Under the pieces are notes generated by a model. That model was not told the DNA's origin and did not search any database. It worked only from the letters and a program-made list of their open reading frames with translations. Shown here one piece after another: positions 23,001 through 31,908 of a DNA stretch of 35,883 bases; within the stretch, counting starts at the first letter, position 1; each line of letters begins with the position of its first letter. A program made the position numbers and the translations under genes. This stretch comes from Saprospiraceae bacterium (GTDB lineage: Bacteria; Bacteroidota; Bacteroidia; Chitinophagales; Saprospiraceae), in the NCBI GenBank assembly GCA_020846655.1, contig JADLDL010000102.1, positions 1 to 35,883 on the forward strand, given 5' to 3'.

Positions 23001-23171
23001 TCAGGGTGTTGGCGAGGAAGTAGCAGGCCGTGGGGCCTGTTCGGCTGTTGGTTCGCCAAAATACTGCCAGGGTTTTTGTTCCTTTTTTTGGCACGATGCG
23101 GCAGCAAGCAGGCCGAGCAGGACGATCGTCCTGAAAAAGAATGCGTGACCGGAAAGGCGAAAATGTTTCAT
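23001..23171 (-). CDS. Tiny lipoprotein, hypothetical
   Basis: The protein has 56 residues from ATG at 23169-23171 to TGA at 23001-23003. The first 20 residues, MKHFRLSGHAFFFRTIVLLG, followed by LLAAASC, form a lipoprotein signal with the lipobox Cys27, then the polar Pro/Thr/Ala-rich tail QKKEQKPWQYFGEPTAEQ and on to TSSPTP. A mature chain of 30 residues is too small for an enzyme. Entericidin-like or anchor peptides have such a form, but no relation is claimed. It lies upstream of heptamer repeats and downstream of the response regulator gene on the same strand. Confidence 0.6.
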   Translation of the reverse strand: MKHFRLSGHAFFFRTIVLLGLLAAASCQKKEQKPWQYFGEPTAEQAPRPATSSPTP

Positions 23172-23391
23172 AGCTGGATTGTTTCATTGGCTTGGGGAAA
23201 GACAGGAAAAATGTGAAAAAGTGACACCGGATTAAAAAAAACAGGGTTTACTGTTGCGCCAGGTGGCGGGTATTTGTTTTCATAGCCCTCCATCCGACAC
23301 CACATTTGACTTTGGTGCCGCAAAGGTAGGTGACACTTTTATGACAGAAAATAACATGTTCGTGTGAATCGGGTGGGCGAGAGGCCTGTCC

Positions 23392-24039
23392 TTATTCCAG
23401 GACGAGTTTTTCCCGGATGGCCTTTAGTACAGCTTCGGTTTTGGAATTGACCTGCAATTTGTCGTAGATGTGTCGGATGTGCGAGCGCACGGTATCGACA
23501 CTGATAAAAAACTCGTCGGCGATAAGTTTGTAGGAAAAACCTTTGACCAGGCCTTTGAGAATATCCAGTTCGCGGGCCGAGAGTTGGTAGTCGTTGGGCG
23601 CTGTTTTGGCGGGTTCCTGGAAGAAATGCAGCACTTTCCGGGCCACACTGGCCGTCATGGGCGAGCCGCCCCGGTGTACGTCAAAAATGGCCTTGATAAT
23701 TTCTCCGGGCGGGGTGCGCTTGAGCAGATAGCCGCTGGCGCCGTTTCGGATGGCTTGGAAAATCTTGTCTTCGTCTTCAAAAACGGTGAGCATAAGCACC
23801 TGACATGCAGGGCGAAGCGCCTTGAGCAAGGGCGTGGCTTCGATACCGGTAATGCCCGGCATATCGATATCCATGAGCACCACATCGGGCTGGAGTGCCG
23901 GGATTTGGGTGGGCAGGTCGCGGCAGTCGGAAAAAGCGCCGGCCAGCGTCAGGCCCGGCGTGGCTTGCAATAAAAACGTCATGCCCTCGCGCAAGTCGCG
24001 GTTGTCTTCAAATACGATGACGCGGATCAGATCTTCCAT
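23392..24039 (-). CDS. NarL/LuxR-type response regulator
   Basis: The protein has 215 residues starting with MEDLIRVIVFEDN at 24039; the 14 extra upstream codons look non-coding. The receiver domain has acidic residues EDN near the N-terminus, the phosphoacceptor D57 in VVLMDIDMPG, T in MLTVFED and K in GYLLKRTPP. The C-terminal LuxR HTH is typical (QLSARELDILKGLVKGFSYK, then FISVDTVRSHIRHIYDKLQV). It diverges from the propeller histidine kinase across 178 bp, so the two form a cognate pair by position. The decayed regulator at 3992-4320 belongs to the same class. Confidence 0.93.
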   Translation of the reverse strand: MEDLIRVIVFEDNRDLREGMTFLLQATPGLTLAGAFSDCRDLPTQIPALQPDVVLMDIDMPGITGIEATPLLKALRPACQVLMLTVFEDEDKIFQAIRNGASGYLLKRTPPGEIIKAIFDVHRGGSPMTASVARKVLHFFQEPAKTAPNDYQLSARELDILKGLVKGFSYKLIADEFFISVDTVRSHIRHIYDKLQVNSKTEAVLKAIREKLVLE

Positions 24040-24217
24040 TGCAGCAAAAATGCAACGGAATTGCCGGCGCGCCAATAGCATAAACGGGTGATTTCAAAGG
24101 CCTCCTGCTATTTTACAACCAACAGTTCACCACATCAACGCTTTGCGCGCGGAAACTCGGCCCGCAGCAAAAGAATTCCGACAAAGCAAACGACCTTTGC
24201 CGTCGGAAAACTCAGGC

Positions 24218-27200
24218 ATGTCTCGAAACGCCCATACCGTAGTATTCTCCTGTTTGTTGTGGTGCTTCCCGCTGTGGCTGCATAGCCAGGAAGGCCCCTA
24301 TAGTTTTACCCACCTGGGTACGGCAGAGGGCTTGTCCAATGACCTCATTACTTCCCTGACCTGCGATACGTTTGGCTTCCTCTGGGTAGGTACCCCCAAT
24401 GGCCTCAACCGCTTCGACGGCCGCCGCTTTCGTACCTTCCGGAAAGGTCCCGACCCCGCCAATGACCTGCCCGGCGACTATGTGGCGGCCATCTCCGAAG
24501 CGCCGGACGGCCGGCTATGGGTATCGACCGACAAGGGCCTTTGCCGGCTGGAGCCACGCAGCCTTCGCCTCGAACCAGTGCCCTTGCCCGAGGGCGCCGA
24601 TACTATTGTCCGACACCATGCCGTGGGCAAGGTATATTTTGACCGCCAGGGAAGGGCCTGGGTGACGCGGGCCTGGCATTTGTCTTGCCTGGACTTGAAA
24701 ACCGGCAAGAGCCAAACCTTTCAGCCCAGGATCGATACCGTACGACACCCGGAATTGCCCTTGTATCTAGACCGGCAGGATAGAATCTGGATCGTGCACA
24801 ACGGATTTGTTTTCCAATTTGACCCGGCTACCGGACAAACCCGGGCCATCGTCGACGCCGTGACTGGTGAAAACAACCTGAATATTTTGGGCATTACTGA
24901 AGACGATGAGGGCCAGATCTGGCTGAGCTCCTGGGGGCGGGGCGTGTACCGCTACAACCCAGTCTCGGGGAACCTGGATCTCATGTACCGGAATCTGTAC
25001 CCTATTCGGGGGGTTATGCCCGACAAAACGAGTTCCGGAGAACCCTTTTTCTGGGTAGCCGGTGGCCTGAGCGGCTTGTTTTTGTATTTTCCAAAACAGG
25101 ATCTCCGGCAAGTGATGACCAACGATCCGCGCGACCCTTATTCGCACAATGGTTTTTATACCACGGTAATGTACCGCAACGACCGTACCGGCGATGTTTG
25201 GATCGGCACGGAAGTGGGCTTGGAACACTATGCCCCAACGGCAATTCGTTTCGGACGGGCTATTATTCCCAAGGAACCCGATTTTGGGCCATTTAACCTG
25301 GTGTCGGACATTGTGCAGGACCAAACCGACCCTACCGGACAAACCTACTATGTGGGCGTCTGGGCCAATTATTTTTTTCGCTGGCACCGGCCTACCAATG
25401 TATTTGAGCGGTTCAAGCGCAGCCCGAAACTGCCTCTGCAGGATGCTGAAGTGTTTTGCATGACCCAGGACCGGGCCGGTTTGCTTTGGCTGGGCGTCAC
25501 CGGCGGCATCACCTCTTTTGACCCCCGCACCCGGAACCTGCGCAATTACAACGGGTTTTTTACCCAACCCAATCGAAGAAACAAAGTCATTACCCTTATG
25601 GAGGGGCGGGATGGTGTGCTTTGGTTGGGCGCCAATGCTGAGGGCTTGTGCCGGCTTCGGCCCGGCGCGCGCCGTCCGGAGCGTATTCCCCTGCCGCCGG
25701 AAGTGTTGTACCCCAATACGCCCGACCTGTTTGTACACCGGATAGATGAAGATACCCTGGGGCGTATCTGGATGGCCACCAACCGGGGCGTAGTGCGCTA
25801 CAACCCTGCCAACGGAGAGGCAAAGGTCTTTCCAATTCCCGGAAAAATGATGCCGTATGATTGTGCGGGTATTTTGGTGGCCAGCTCCGGAAGCATCTGG
25901 GCCATGTGCGACCGTGTGTTGGTGGAAATGGACTATGCCGGAAAACCGTTGCGCAGTTTTGACAACGAGCAGGGCATCCTGGCCGCGCGTGGGTTTTATT
26001 TGCAGGAAGACAAATTGGGCAATATCTGGTTCAACAGCGATTACCTGCTGCACTGCCTCACCCCCCGAACCGGCACGTTCACCTACTACGGCCAAGCCGA
26101 TGGTTTGTTCAGCAACGCCCCCACCGATGCCATGAGCCTGATGCCCAATGGCGAAATATTTGTCGGCTTTCAAAATACATTCAACTTTTTCGATCCTGCC
26201 CGGCTGCGCCGAAATACCACGCCGCCAACCATCGCCATTACCGCCATCCGGGTGCTGAATGAGGAAGCCAGCCTGGACCGGCCCCTGGTGCTGTTGCCCG
26301 GCCAAAACATGCTGACCGTCGAGTTTGCCGCCCTCAATTTCAGCCAGCCCGAGCGAAACCGCTATGCCTACCAACTGGAGGGTTTTGACCGCGACTGGAT
26401 CTACACCGACCGGCCGGTGGCGGTTTATACCAACCTGGACGGCGGCCGCTACACCCTCCGCCTCAAAGCCGCCAACAACGACGGCATTTGGAACGAGCAA
26501 GGCGCCACCCTGCAATTTGAAGTGATACCGCCCTTGTACCGGCGCTGGTATTTTTTTGTCGCCCTGGCGGCCTTGCTGGCCGGCGCCATAGCAGCCGTCA
26601 GCTGGTACCGGCACCAGCAACGCCGGCGCCTGGAGCAGTTCCGCGAACGGCTGGCCCGCGACCTGCACGATGAAATGGGCAGCACCCTGAGCAGCATCCG
26701 GTTTTTCAGCGACTTTGCCCAAACCCAAATCGGGACTTCCAAACCGGAAACCTTGCCAGTGCTCCAGCGCATCAGCCAAAGTGCCACCTCGCTTTCGGAA
26801 AGTATGCAGGACATTATCTGGGCCATGAAAACCCGGCACGAACACCTGGAAGACATGGCCAGCCGCATGACCGAATTTGGCCTCCGGCTGCTGGAAGCGC
26901 GCGGCATTCAGTTCAAATCGAGTATCGACGAACATTTTCCCGTTCGGAAATTGTTGCCGGAACAACGCCGCAATGTGTACCTGATTTTTAAGGAGGCGCT
27001 GAACAATGCCGTGAAATATGCCCGTTGCAGCAAAGTGGAATTGGTTTTCCGAATGGAAAAAAACGGCCTCCTGATGGCTGTGGTGGACAATGGCCAGGGT
27101 TTCGACCCGCTGGCGCAAACTACGGGCAACGGATTGCACAACATGCTGCAACGGGCCAAAGACATCGGTGGCGATTTGCTCATCGAGTCTGCGCCAGGCA

Positions 27201-27235
27201 AGGGTAGCACCGTGCAATTGAAAATAAAGATGTAA
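24218..27235 (+). CDS. Two-component propeller sensor histidine kinase (HisKA_3 type)
   Basis: The protein has 1005 residues. The start at 24218 (MSRNAHTVVFSCLLWCFPLW) gives a signal peptide ending at LHSQ. Residues about 30-660 are two-component regulator propeller repeats (GLSNDLITSL, FLWVGTPNGLNRFDG, GRLWVSTDKGLCRL and others). A Y_Y_Y domain (about 667-768) and one membrane helix (about 777-800, FFVALAALLAGAIAAVSW) follow. The kinase part has the H-box RDLHDEMGS with H817, an N-box near EALNNAVKYA, DNGQGFD and GNGLHNM in the HATPase domain. In contrast to the hybrid SusR-type sensors, there is no receiver or AraC domain, so the signal passes to the divergent NarL-type regulator. The ligand is probably periplasmic and unknown. 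Confidence 0.93.
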   Translation: MSRNAHTVVFSCLLWCFPLWLHSQEGPYSFTHLGTAEGLSNDLITSLTCDTFGFLWVGTPNGLNRFDGRRFRTFRKGPDPANDLPGDYVAAISEAPDGRLWVSTDKGLCRLEPRSLRLEPVPLPEGADTIVRHHAVGKVYFDRQGRAWVTRAWHLSCLDLKTGKSQTFQPRIDTVRHPELPLYLDRQDRIWIVHNGFVFQFDPATGQTRAIVDAVTGENNLNILGITEDDEGQIWLSSWGRGVYRYNPVSGNLDLMYRNLYPIRGVMPDKTSSGEPFFWVAGGLSGLFLYFPKQDLRQVMTNDPRDPYSHNGFYTTVMYRNDRTGDVWIGTEVGLEHYAPTAIRFGRAIIPKEPDFGPFNLVSDIVQDQTDPTGQTYYVGVWANYFFRWHRPTNVFERFKRSPKLPLQDAEVFCMTQDRAGLLWLGVTGGITSFDPRTRNLRNYNGFFTQPNRRNKVITLMEGRDGVLWLGANAEGLCRLRPGARRPERIPLPPEVLYPNTPDLFVHRIDEDTLGRIWMATNRGVVRYNPANGEAKVFPIPGKMMPYDCAGILVASSGSIWAMCDRVLVEMDYAGKPLRSFDNEQGILAARGFYLQEDKLGNIWFNSDYLLHCLTPRTGTFTYYGQADGLFSNAPTDAMSLMPNGEIFVGFQNTFNFFDPARLRRNTTPPTIAITAIRVLNEEASLDRPLVLLPGQNMLTVEFAALNFSQPERNRYAYQLEGFDRDWIYTDRPVAVYTNLDGGRYTLRLKAANNDGIWNEQGATLQFEVIPPLYRRWYFFVALAALLAGAIAAVSWYRHQQRRRLEQFRERLARDLHDEMGSTLSSIRFFSDFAQTQIGTSKPETLPVLQRISQSATSLSESMQDIIWAMKTRHEHLEDMASRMTEFGLRLLEARGIQFKSSIDEHFPVRKLLPEQRRNVYLIFKEALNNAVKYARCSKVELVFRMEKNGLLMAVVDNGQGFDPLAQTTGNGLHNMLQRAKDIGGDLLIESAPGKGSTVQLKIKM

Positions 27236-27282
27236 AAAAGGTGGCCGCGCCCAACCTATCGCGGGCTTCCTGCGTAAACCGG

Positions 27283-27290
27283 TATGTTTG
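27283..27290 (+). promoter_or_regulatory. Candidate -7 box of the ECF sigma operon
   Basis: TATGTTTG matches TAnnTTTG, 19 bp before the ATG at 27310, implying a very short leader. No TTTG at the expected -33 position. Confidence 0.45.
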
Positions 27291-27309
27291 CAGGCTATAG
27301 CACACGTAC

Positions 27310-27882
27310 ATGACCATCACACCCGTCCTTTTACAAGCGGCCCAGCGCGGCGACCGCCTTGCGCAATCCCAGTTGTACCGGCAGTGTTTCCCGGTGCTCA
27401 TGGCGGTGTGCCTGCGCTACCGGCGCGACGAGGGAGAGGCCATGGCTGCGCTCAACGACGGGTTTTTGAAAATACTGAAAAACCTGGACCGGTACCCGCC
27501 CGAAGCGCCTTTTGAGGCCTGGATCCGGCGTATTCAAATCAACACCTTGATTGATATGTTTCGCCGGGAGGCGAAATGGCGCGACAATGTGTTGTTGTCT
27601 GAAAAAATGGAGCAGCAAAGCGATAGCCGAGGCGTCGATTGGAACGAGGCCGACCGGCTTTTCGACGCGCAGCAACTCGAAAACCTCCTGCAACGCCTGC
27701 CCCCGGTCAGCCGGCAGGTATTCAACCTTTTTGCACTCGACGGCTTCAGCCATGCCGAGATCAGCGCCATGCTGGAAATCAGCGAAGGGACGTCCAAATG
27801 GCACGTCAGTTTCGCCCGGAGCCAGTTGCGCGCCTGGATCAAGGCCGGCCTCGAAGACACGACATCTATATCGGTACGCTAA
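27310..27882 (+). CDS. ECF-type RNA polymerase sigma factor
   Basis: The protein has 190 residues. Region 2 (about 10-90) has the family look (AAQRGDRLAQSQLYRQCFPV, then NDGFLKILKNLDRY, FEAWIRRIQINTLIDMFRRE); region 4 (about 125-180) reads LLQRLPPVSRQVFNLFALDG, then SHAEISAMLEISEGTSKWHV. Such factors direct transcription of envelope-related genes. The stop TAA overlaps the ATG of the next gene (TAATG, 27880-27884), so the two are translationally coupled, the arrangement usual for a sigma factor and its regulator. Region 1 is absent as in all ECF factors. Confidence 0.93.
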   Translation: MTITPVLLQAAQRGDRLAQSQLYRQCFPVLMAVCLRYRRDEGEAMAALNDGFLKILKNLDRYPPEAPFEAWIRRIQINTLIDMFRREAKWRDNVLLSEKMEQQSDSRGVDWNEADRLFDAQQLENLLQRLPPVSRQVFNLFALDGFSHAEISAMLEISEGTSKWHVSFARSQLRAWIKAGLEDTTSISVR

Positions 27883-29375
27883 TGGAAAACAAGGATCGCT
27901 TGGACGAATTTTTACAGCAAAAGTTTGCGCAAGACAACCCCGAAGAGCGGCTGGTCTTTCGGGAAGAGTATTGGCTTCAGGCGCAGGCGCTCATTGAAGC
28001 CGATGAGCGGCGGCGCAAACGGCGCTTTTTTTGGTGGTGGCTCACGGGCGCCGGCCTGCTGCTGTTGTTGCTGGCTGGCTGGTGGTTCTTTGCCGCCCAG
28101 CCGGCGCCAACCGGTTCCTTCGCCCAAACCAACCGCTCTGCTCCAGCTCCTGCCTCCGGCCACCCAACCGGCGCCGGGCTGGCGCCGGTTTCTGCCCAAG
28201 GGGGTGGCCCTGACAGCGCTGATCCGGTTTCTTCCGTTTCCACCCCGGCGCTTTCGGCCGGCCAAACCCAGGGCGCTACGCCAATCGCCGCGAGCCCTGC
28301 GGCCCGCTCTTCGGTGCTTGCCCCGGAAACGGGCCACTCGAGCGCACGCCCTATTCCGACCGGCCCCGGGCGCAAGACCGCACCCACAGGTACGGCTCCA
28401 TCGGCCGCCGCCATTGGCCCTGCCGGCACAGTAGCGAGGGGTACTGCAGGAAGCGGGAATGCCGCACCGACACCGTCCGGCACCGCTGTTCCGCCTGCCG
28501 GCTCCCGGCAAGCAGAAGCGCCGGGTGAAACACTGCCAAAGGGTGGCGTGTTGCCCATTTCGACGCCCGGGCCGGTGCTTGTGGATACGCTTGGCAGTCA
28601 GCCGCTAGATGCTCCGGCGTCGTTTCGCCGGCGCGCCAGCCTGGAACGCCTGCCCATGTTGCTGCGTTTTTTGACACGGCCTTTGCCGAAAATCCGCGCC
28701 CTTGCCGTGCCACCGCTGCCTCCGGTTGCGCGGATTCAACCGCAGCGCGACTGGCGTTGGGACGCCGGCGTGCTGGTCGCCGCCGCCACGCCTTCCGGGC
28801 AGTTGGAACAGGAAGGGCCGGGTATTGGTGTTGGCCTGAGTGCGCGGGTTCAGCGCAAAAGTTCGCCTTGGTCTGTTAACCTGGACCTGTTGCTGCGCCG
28901 GCAAAGCGGTAGCCTGCCCGATGGGATCATTCCGAAAGGAGAGGAAAACCTGCGCTACAGTTTTGGTTATATCCGGGAATATGCGCAGCAGCAAGTAAGC
29001 GGTTTGTACCGCCTGGAGTTGCCGCTGGCGGCCCAATACAGGTGGCGCGCGCTTCGGGCCGAGGCCGGCGCGATACCCTCGGTGTTGTTGTCGGTTTGGG
29101 CCCGGGAGGAGCGCGTCCGCGAGACCTCGCTCGAGCCCACGCCGCGGGTGCTGGATACCCGACAGGTACAGATCAACAACCGGTATTTTTCAACCTTCAA
29201 CATGAGTTGTTTTGCCGGTGTGGAATGGCAGGCCGGCCGGCGCCTGGTCATGGGGTTGCGCGCGCACTACCAACCGGGGCTTTTTCAACGCGAAACCGAT
29301 CTTGATTTGCCACAACCTCATGCATTTTGGGGCGATTTGCGGTTGCGTTATTTTTTCTTTTCGACAAAAAAATAA
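27882..29375 (+). CDS. Membrane-anchored putative anti-sigma factor with C-terminal outer-membrane-type domain
   Basis: The protein has 497 residues. The start is the ATG of TAATG, overlapping the sigma stop by 1 nt. Residues 1-48 are polar and cytoplasmic (MENKDRLDEFLQQKFAQDNP), 49-71 one membrane helix (FFWWWLTGAGLLLLLLAGWW) preceded by RRRKRR, and 72-260 a Pro/Ala/Gly/Ser-rich low-complexity linker. Residues 288-497 are strand-rich and amphipathic (WRWDAGVLVAAATPSG, RLELPLAAQYRW, LRLRYFFF) like Bacteroidota outer-membrane beta-barrel domains. The short N-terminal part resembles the cytoplasmic tail of Bacteroidota anti-sigma proteins. An inner-membrane anchor linked to a barrel-like domain is odd; the linker might span the periplasm. 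Confidence 0.82.
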   Translation: MENKDRLDEFLQQKFAQDNPEERLVFREEYWLQAQALIEADERRRKRRFFWWWLTGAGLLLLLLAGWWFFAAQPAPTGSFAQTNRSAPAPASGHPTGAGLAPVSAQGGGPDSADPVSSVSTPALSAGQTQGATPIAASPAARSSVLAPETGHSSARPIPTGPGRKTAPTGTAPSAAAIGPAGTVARGTAGSGNAAPTPSGTAVPPAGSRQAEAPGETLPKGGVLPISTPGPVLVDTLGSQPLDAPASFRRRASLERLPMLLRFLTRPLPKIRALAVPPLPPVARIQPQRDWRWDAGVLVAAATPSGQLEQEGPGIGVGLSARVQRKSSPWSVNLDLLLRRQSGSLPDGIIPKGEENLRYSFGYIREYAQQQVSGLYRLELPLAAQYRWRALRAEAGAIPSVLLSVWAREERVRETSLEPTPRVLDTRQVQINNRYFSTFNMSCFAGVEWQAGRRLVMGLRAHYQPGLFQRETDLDLPQPHAFWGDLRLRYFFFSTKK

Positions 29376-29378
29376 ACG

Positions 29379-30476
29379 ATGGGCACGACTAAAATGCGGG
29401 GGCTTTTGATGCTCGGGGCTATGCTGGGGTTTTGGACCTGCCAAAAGGGGGATATTCCGATAGGCCCTTCCGAGGATCCGGTATTTATGGTGAACTACCG
29501 GATCGACAACCTTATTTTTAACCAGGTGGCCGGGATACAAGGCGTTTATTTGTTTACCAACAGCGCCCTGGACAAAGACGAGGTGTGGGAATTTTCCGGA
29601 AGTTTTGCCTCGGATACGTGCCGGACGGCCGATTGCCCGGGTACACTCCGGTTTATCTGGCGGAACAACGCGGCAGCAAACGATTTCAGCACGACCTGGC
29701 GCTTGGGTTTGTTTCCGATGTATTACGCCAGCAATTCCGATTCTACTCGTTTTGGCACCTACCTGAGTTTTCTGGCCGGCAGTTCGGCGGCGCAGGAACC
29801 CATCTGGACCTTGGACAACAGCCAGGATTTGATTGCCCAGCAAGTTTATTTTGTCGGGCAAAACGGGCCGCTTCAGACGAAAGTATCGGCAGTGCACCAG
29901 GCTGGATACCGCAGTTCCCTGGATCAACAGTTTTTTCCGCTGGAGAACCAATTCTGCGTACAGGCCGCTTTGGAGGCGCAAATTGACACGCCTTTCGTAC
30001 AGTTAAAAGTGATACCCCTCACCCCTGGTTCCTATGAATACCACTGGTTTAACGACAGCAGCGCCCTGGAAACTCAGGCGAATTGGGTCGTAGATGAGGA
30101 GTATGCCGTCACGATTACGGATATCGCGCAGGGCTGTTCTGCCGTGCTGTCGTTGGGAAACCTCCCGCCTAGCAGGGCCCAAATTCAAACCGGTATGGTG
30201 CTGGGGGAGTCGAAAGGAACAGTGCCTGCACAGACCGGAGGTCCGGTCATCGAGTGGATTGACGAAGAGGGCAATGCCTGGCGCAGCGACCGAAAGCCCC
30301 AGTTGTACAGCCAGGGGCAGTTCTATGTTCTGGACATCAGCGATTACCTGTCCAACGAAAATGGACAACCTACGATGCTGATGCAGGTTAGTTGGTTCTG
30401 CCAGTTGTACAATGCTGCGGGCGACACGCGGTTCTGCAACGGCAGCGGGATTATTGCTGTTGCCTGGCCGGGGTAG
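29379..30476 (+). CDS. Putative lipoprotein, third gene of the sigma operon
   Basis: The protein has 365 residues, starting 3 bp after the stop codon of the anti-sigma-like gene. The signal MRGLLMLGAMLGFWTC ends at lipobox Cys21 followed by QKGD. The mature part is rich in Trp, Tyr, Asn and Gln, with several Cys (DTCRTADCPG, FCNGSG, WFCQLY), and is probably beta-sandwich-like and exposed at the outer membrane. No domain is recognised. Position suggests that it is a target or sensor part of the ECF sigma system. Confidence 0.8.
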   Translation: MGTTKMRGLLMLGAMLGFWTCQKGDIPIGPSEDPVFMVNYRIDNLIFNQVAGIQGVYLFTNSALDKDEVWEFSGSFASDTCRTADCPGTLRFIWRNNAAANDFSTTWRLGLFPMYYASNSDSTRFGTYLSFLAGSSAAQEPIWTLDNSQDLIAQQVYFVGQNGPLQTKVSAVHQAGYRSSLDQQFFPLENQFCVQAALEAQIDTPFVQLKVIPLTPGSYEYHWFNDSSALETQANWVVDEEYAVTITDIAQGCSAVLSLGNLPPSRAQIQTGMVLGESKGTVPAQTGGPVIEWIDEEGNAWRSDRKPQLYSQGQFYVLDISDYLSNENGQPTMLMQVSWFCQLYNAAGDTRFCNGSGIIAVAWPG

Positions 30477-30581
30477 GGGGCTAAAATGGGGCGTTGGGGG
30501 CTGGTTTGGCCTTTTCAGGGGTATTTTACCCGGCCTTGGGACCGGTGTCTTGGAACTTTTTTCAAAAATATTTAAACCCCC

Positions 30582-30614
30582 TTTGGAAATCCGGATAAGG
30601 TGTGCTTATCTTTG
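30582..30614 (+). promoter_or_regulatory. S10 operon promoter
   Basis: TTTG (30582-30585), a 21-nt spacer and TATCTTTG (30607-30614) give a full match to the Bacteroidota -33/-7 consensus. The transcript would start near 30621 and carry an untranslated leader of about 85 nt before rpsJ. A regulated leader (for example an L4-type site) is possible but no structure is clear. Confidence 0.75.
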
Positions 30615-30704
30615 CGGGCGCTTTTGAGAGACGGGGGTATCCGAATCTAATTTGGCCCGGCAAAAGCGGCAAATTTTGACTATCATATTTCTTACAATCA
30701 GGTA

Positions 30705-31013
30705 ATGAATCAGAAAATTCGCATTAAACTACGGTCTTACGACTACAATCTCGTGGACAAGTCCACTGAGAAGATCGTGAAGACAGTACGGGCGAGTGGG
30801 GCCGTTGTTACGGGGCCGATTCCGCTGCCGACTGAGAAAGAAATATTCACCGTGCTGCGCTCGCCGCACGTGAATAAGAAGGCTCGGGAGCAGTTCCAAT
30901 TGCGCACCCACAAGCGCTTGATCGAAATCTACACACCGACACAAAAGACGGTCGACGCACTCTCCAAACTGGAGTTGCCGAGCGGCGTAGATATCCAGGT
31001 TAAGCTCACCTAA
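30705..31013 (+). CDS. rpsJ: 30S ribosomal protein S10
   Basis: The protein has 102 residues, [20 protein letters not shown], then [20 protein letters not shown], and [10 protein letters not shown] at the end. S10 is part of the 30S head and of the NusB-S10 antitermination complex. It is the first gene of the S10 operon. In Bacteroidota rpsJ often follows rpsL-rpsG-fusA, but here an unrelated lipoprotein gene precedes it and the operon has its own promoter. Confidence 0.97.
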   Translation: MNQKIRIKLRSYDYNLVDKSTEKIVKTVRASGAVVTGPIPLPTEKEIFTVLRSPHVNKKAREQFQLRTHKRLIEIYTPTQKTVDALSKLELPSGVDIQVKLT

Positions 31014-31203
31014 CTCGCATTTTTTAGGATTCAAGGTGGTTCTTTCCGGCCTCCATCAAAGTGATACTGCTCTGGCAGATTAACTGATGCGGTCGAAAGC
31101 GGTTCCGAACAACGGAAGGTCGCTTTTCCGCTTTTGTGCGCGGCCCTTGTATCCTGAACAAACGAACTATCCACCAATCGTTCAAAATATAAAATCGACA
31201 CCT

Positions 31204-31824
31204 GTGAACGGTCTGATTGGCAAAAAAATCGGGATGACCAGCATCTACGACAAGAACGGCAAAAACGTTGCTTGCACGATTATTGAGGCTGGCCCCTGCG
31301 TTGTCACGCAAGTCCTCTCCGAAGATTCGGACGGCTACTCGGCACTTCAGTTGGCTTATGGCGAACGAAAAGCGTCCAAAACTCCGGCAGCAATGTCTGG
31401 CCACTTTGAAAAGGCTGGCACTGCGCCCAAACACAAAGTCCTCGAATTCCGGGACATGAACCTGAGCAAATCCCTCGGCGAATTGGTAACGGTAGACGAA
31501 ATCTTCCAGGAAGGCGACAAAGTAAGTATTGTAGGCACCTCCAAGGGTAAAGGTTTCCAGGGCGTTGTAAAACGGCACGGCTTCGGCGGTGTGATGCAAC
31601 AAACCCACGGTCAGCACAATCGTTTGCGTGCGCCGGGTTCGTTGGGTAACTCCTCCTTCGCCGCCAAAGTAATGAAAGGCATGCGCATGGCAGGCCAAAT
31701 GGGCAACAAACGGGTGAAAGTGCGCCGCCTGGTAGTGCTCAAAGTATTTCCGGATCAAAACCTCCTCCTGATCAAAGGAGCGGTTCCGGGCCACAAAGGC
31801 GCCTATGTTGTTATTGAAAAATGA
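31204..31824 (+). CDS. rplC: 50S ribosomal protein L3
   Basis: The protein has 206 residues from GTG at 31204 ([20 protein letters not shown]), which matches the usual L3 N-terminus. The open frame begins 39 codons upstream with unrelated sequence. The loop region [15 protein letters not shown] is conserved, including the Gln modified by PrmB in other bacteria. The 190-bp gap after rpsJ is unusually long; it holds a small TTCCG/CGGAA hairpin but no evident repeat array. Confidence 0.95.
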   Translation: MNGLIGKKIGMTSIYDKNGKNVACTIIEAGPCVVTQVLSEDSDGYSALQLAYGERKASKTPAAMSGHFEKAGTAPKHKVLEFRDMNLSKSLGELVTVDEIFQEGDKVSIVGTSKGKGFQGVVKRHGFGGVMQQTHGQHNRLRAPGSLGNSSFAAKVMKGMRMAGQMGNKRVKVRRLVVLKVFPDQNLLLIKGAVPGHKGAYVVIEK

Positions 31825-31908
31825 TATTTGGTATTAGTATTCTGATATACCCTGTACTGTACAATATCTCAATATCCTAATCGCCCAGTATCTCAATATC
31901 GCATTAAA
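31825..31908 (+). repeat. Period-8 word array and hairpin between rplC and rplD
   Basis: The spacer has the octamers AATATCTC, AATATCCT, AATCGCCC, AGTATCTC and AATATCGC in unbroken succession (about 31863-31902), ending 6 bp before the rplD ATG. The left part (GGTATTAGTATTCTGATAT) is a weaker inverted version. GTACTGTAC lies between them. Confidence 0.7.

Noticed and set aside
24767-27217. 816-codon open frame opposite the histidine kinase gene
   Set aside because: Antisense shadow; the plus-strand frame has full kinase and propeller motifs.
30477-30704. tRNA or other structured RNA gene before rpsJ
   Set aside because: No cloverleaf or other known fold could be drawn; a promoter and leader explain the region.
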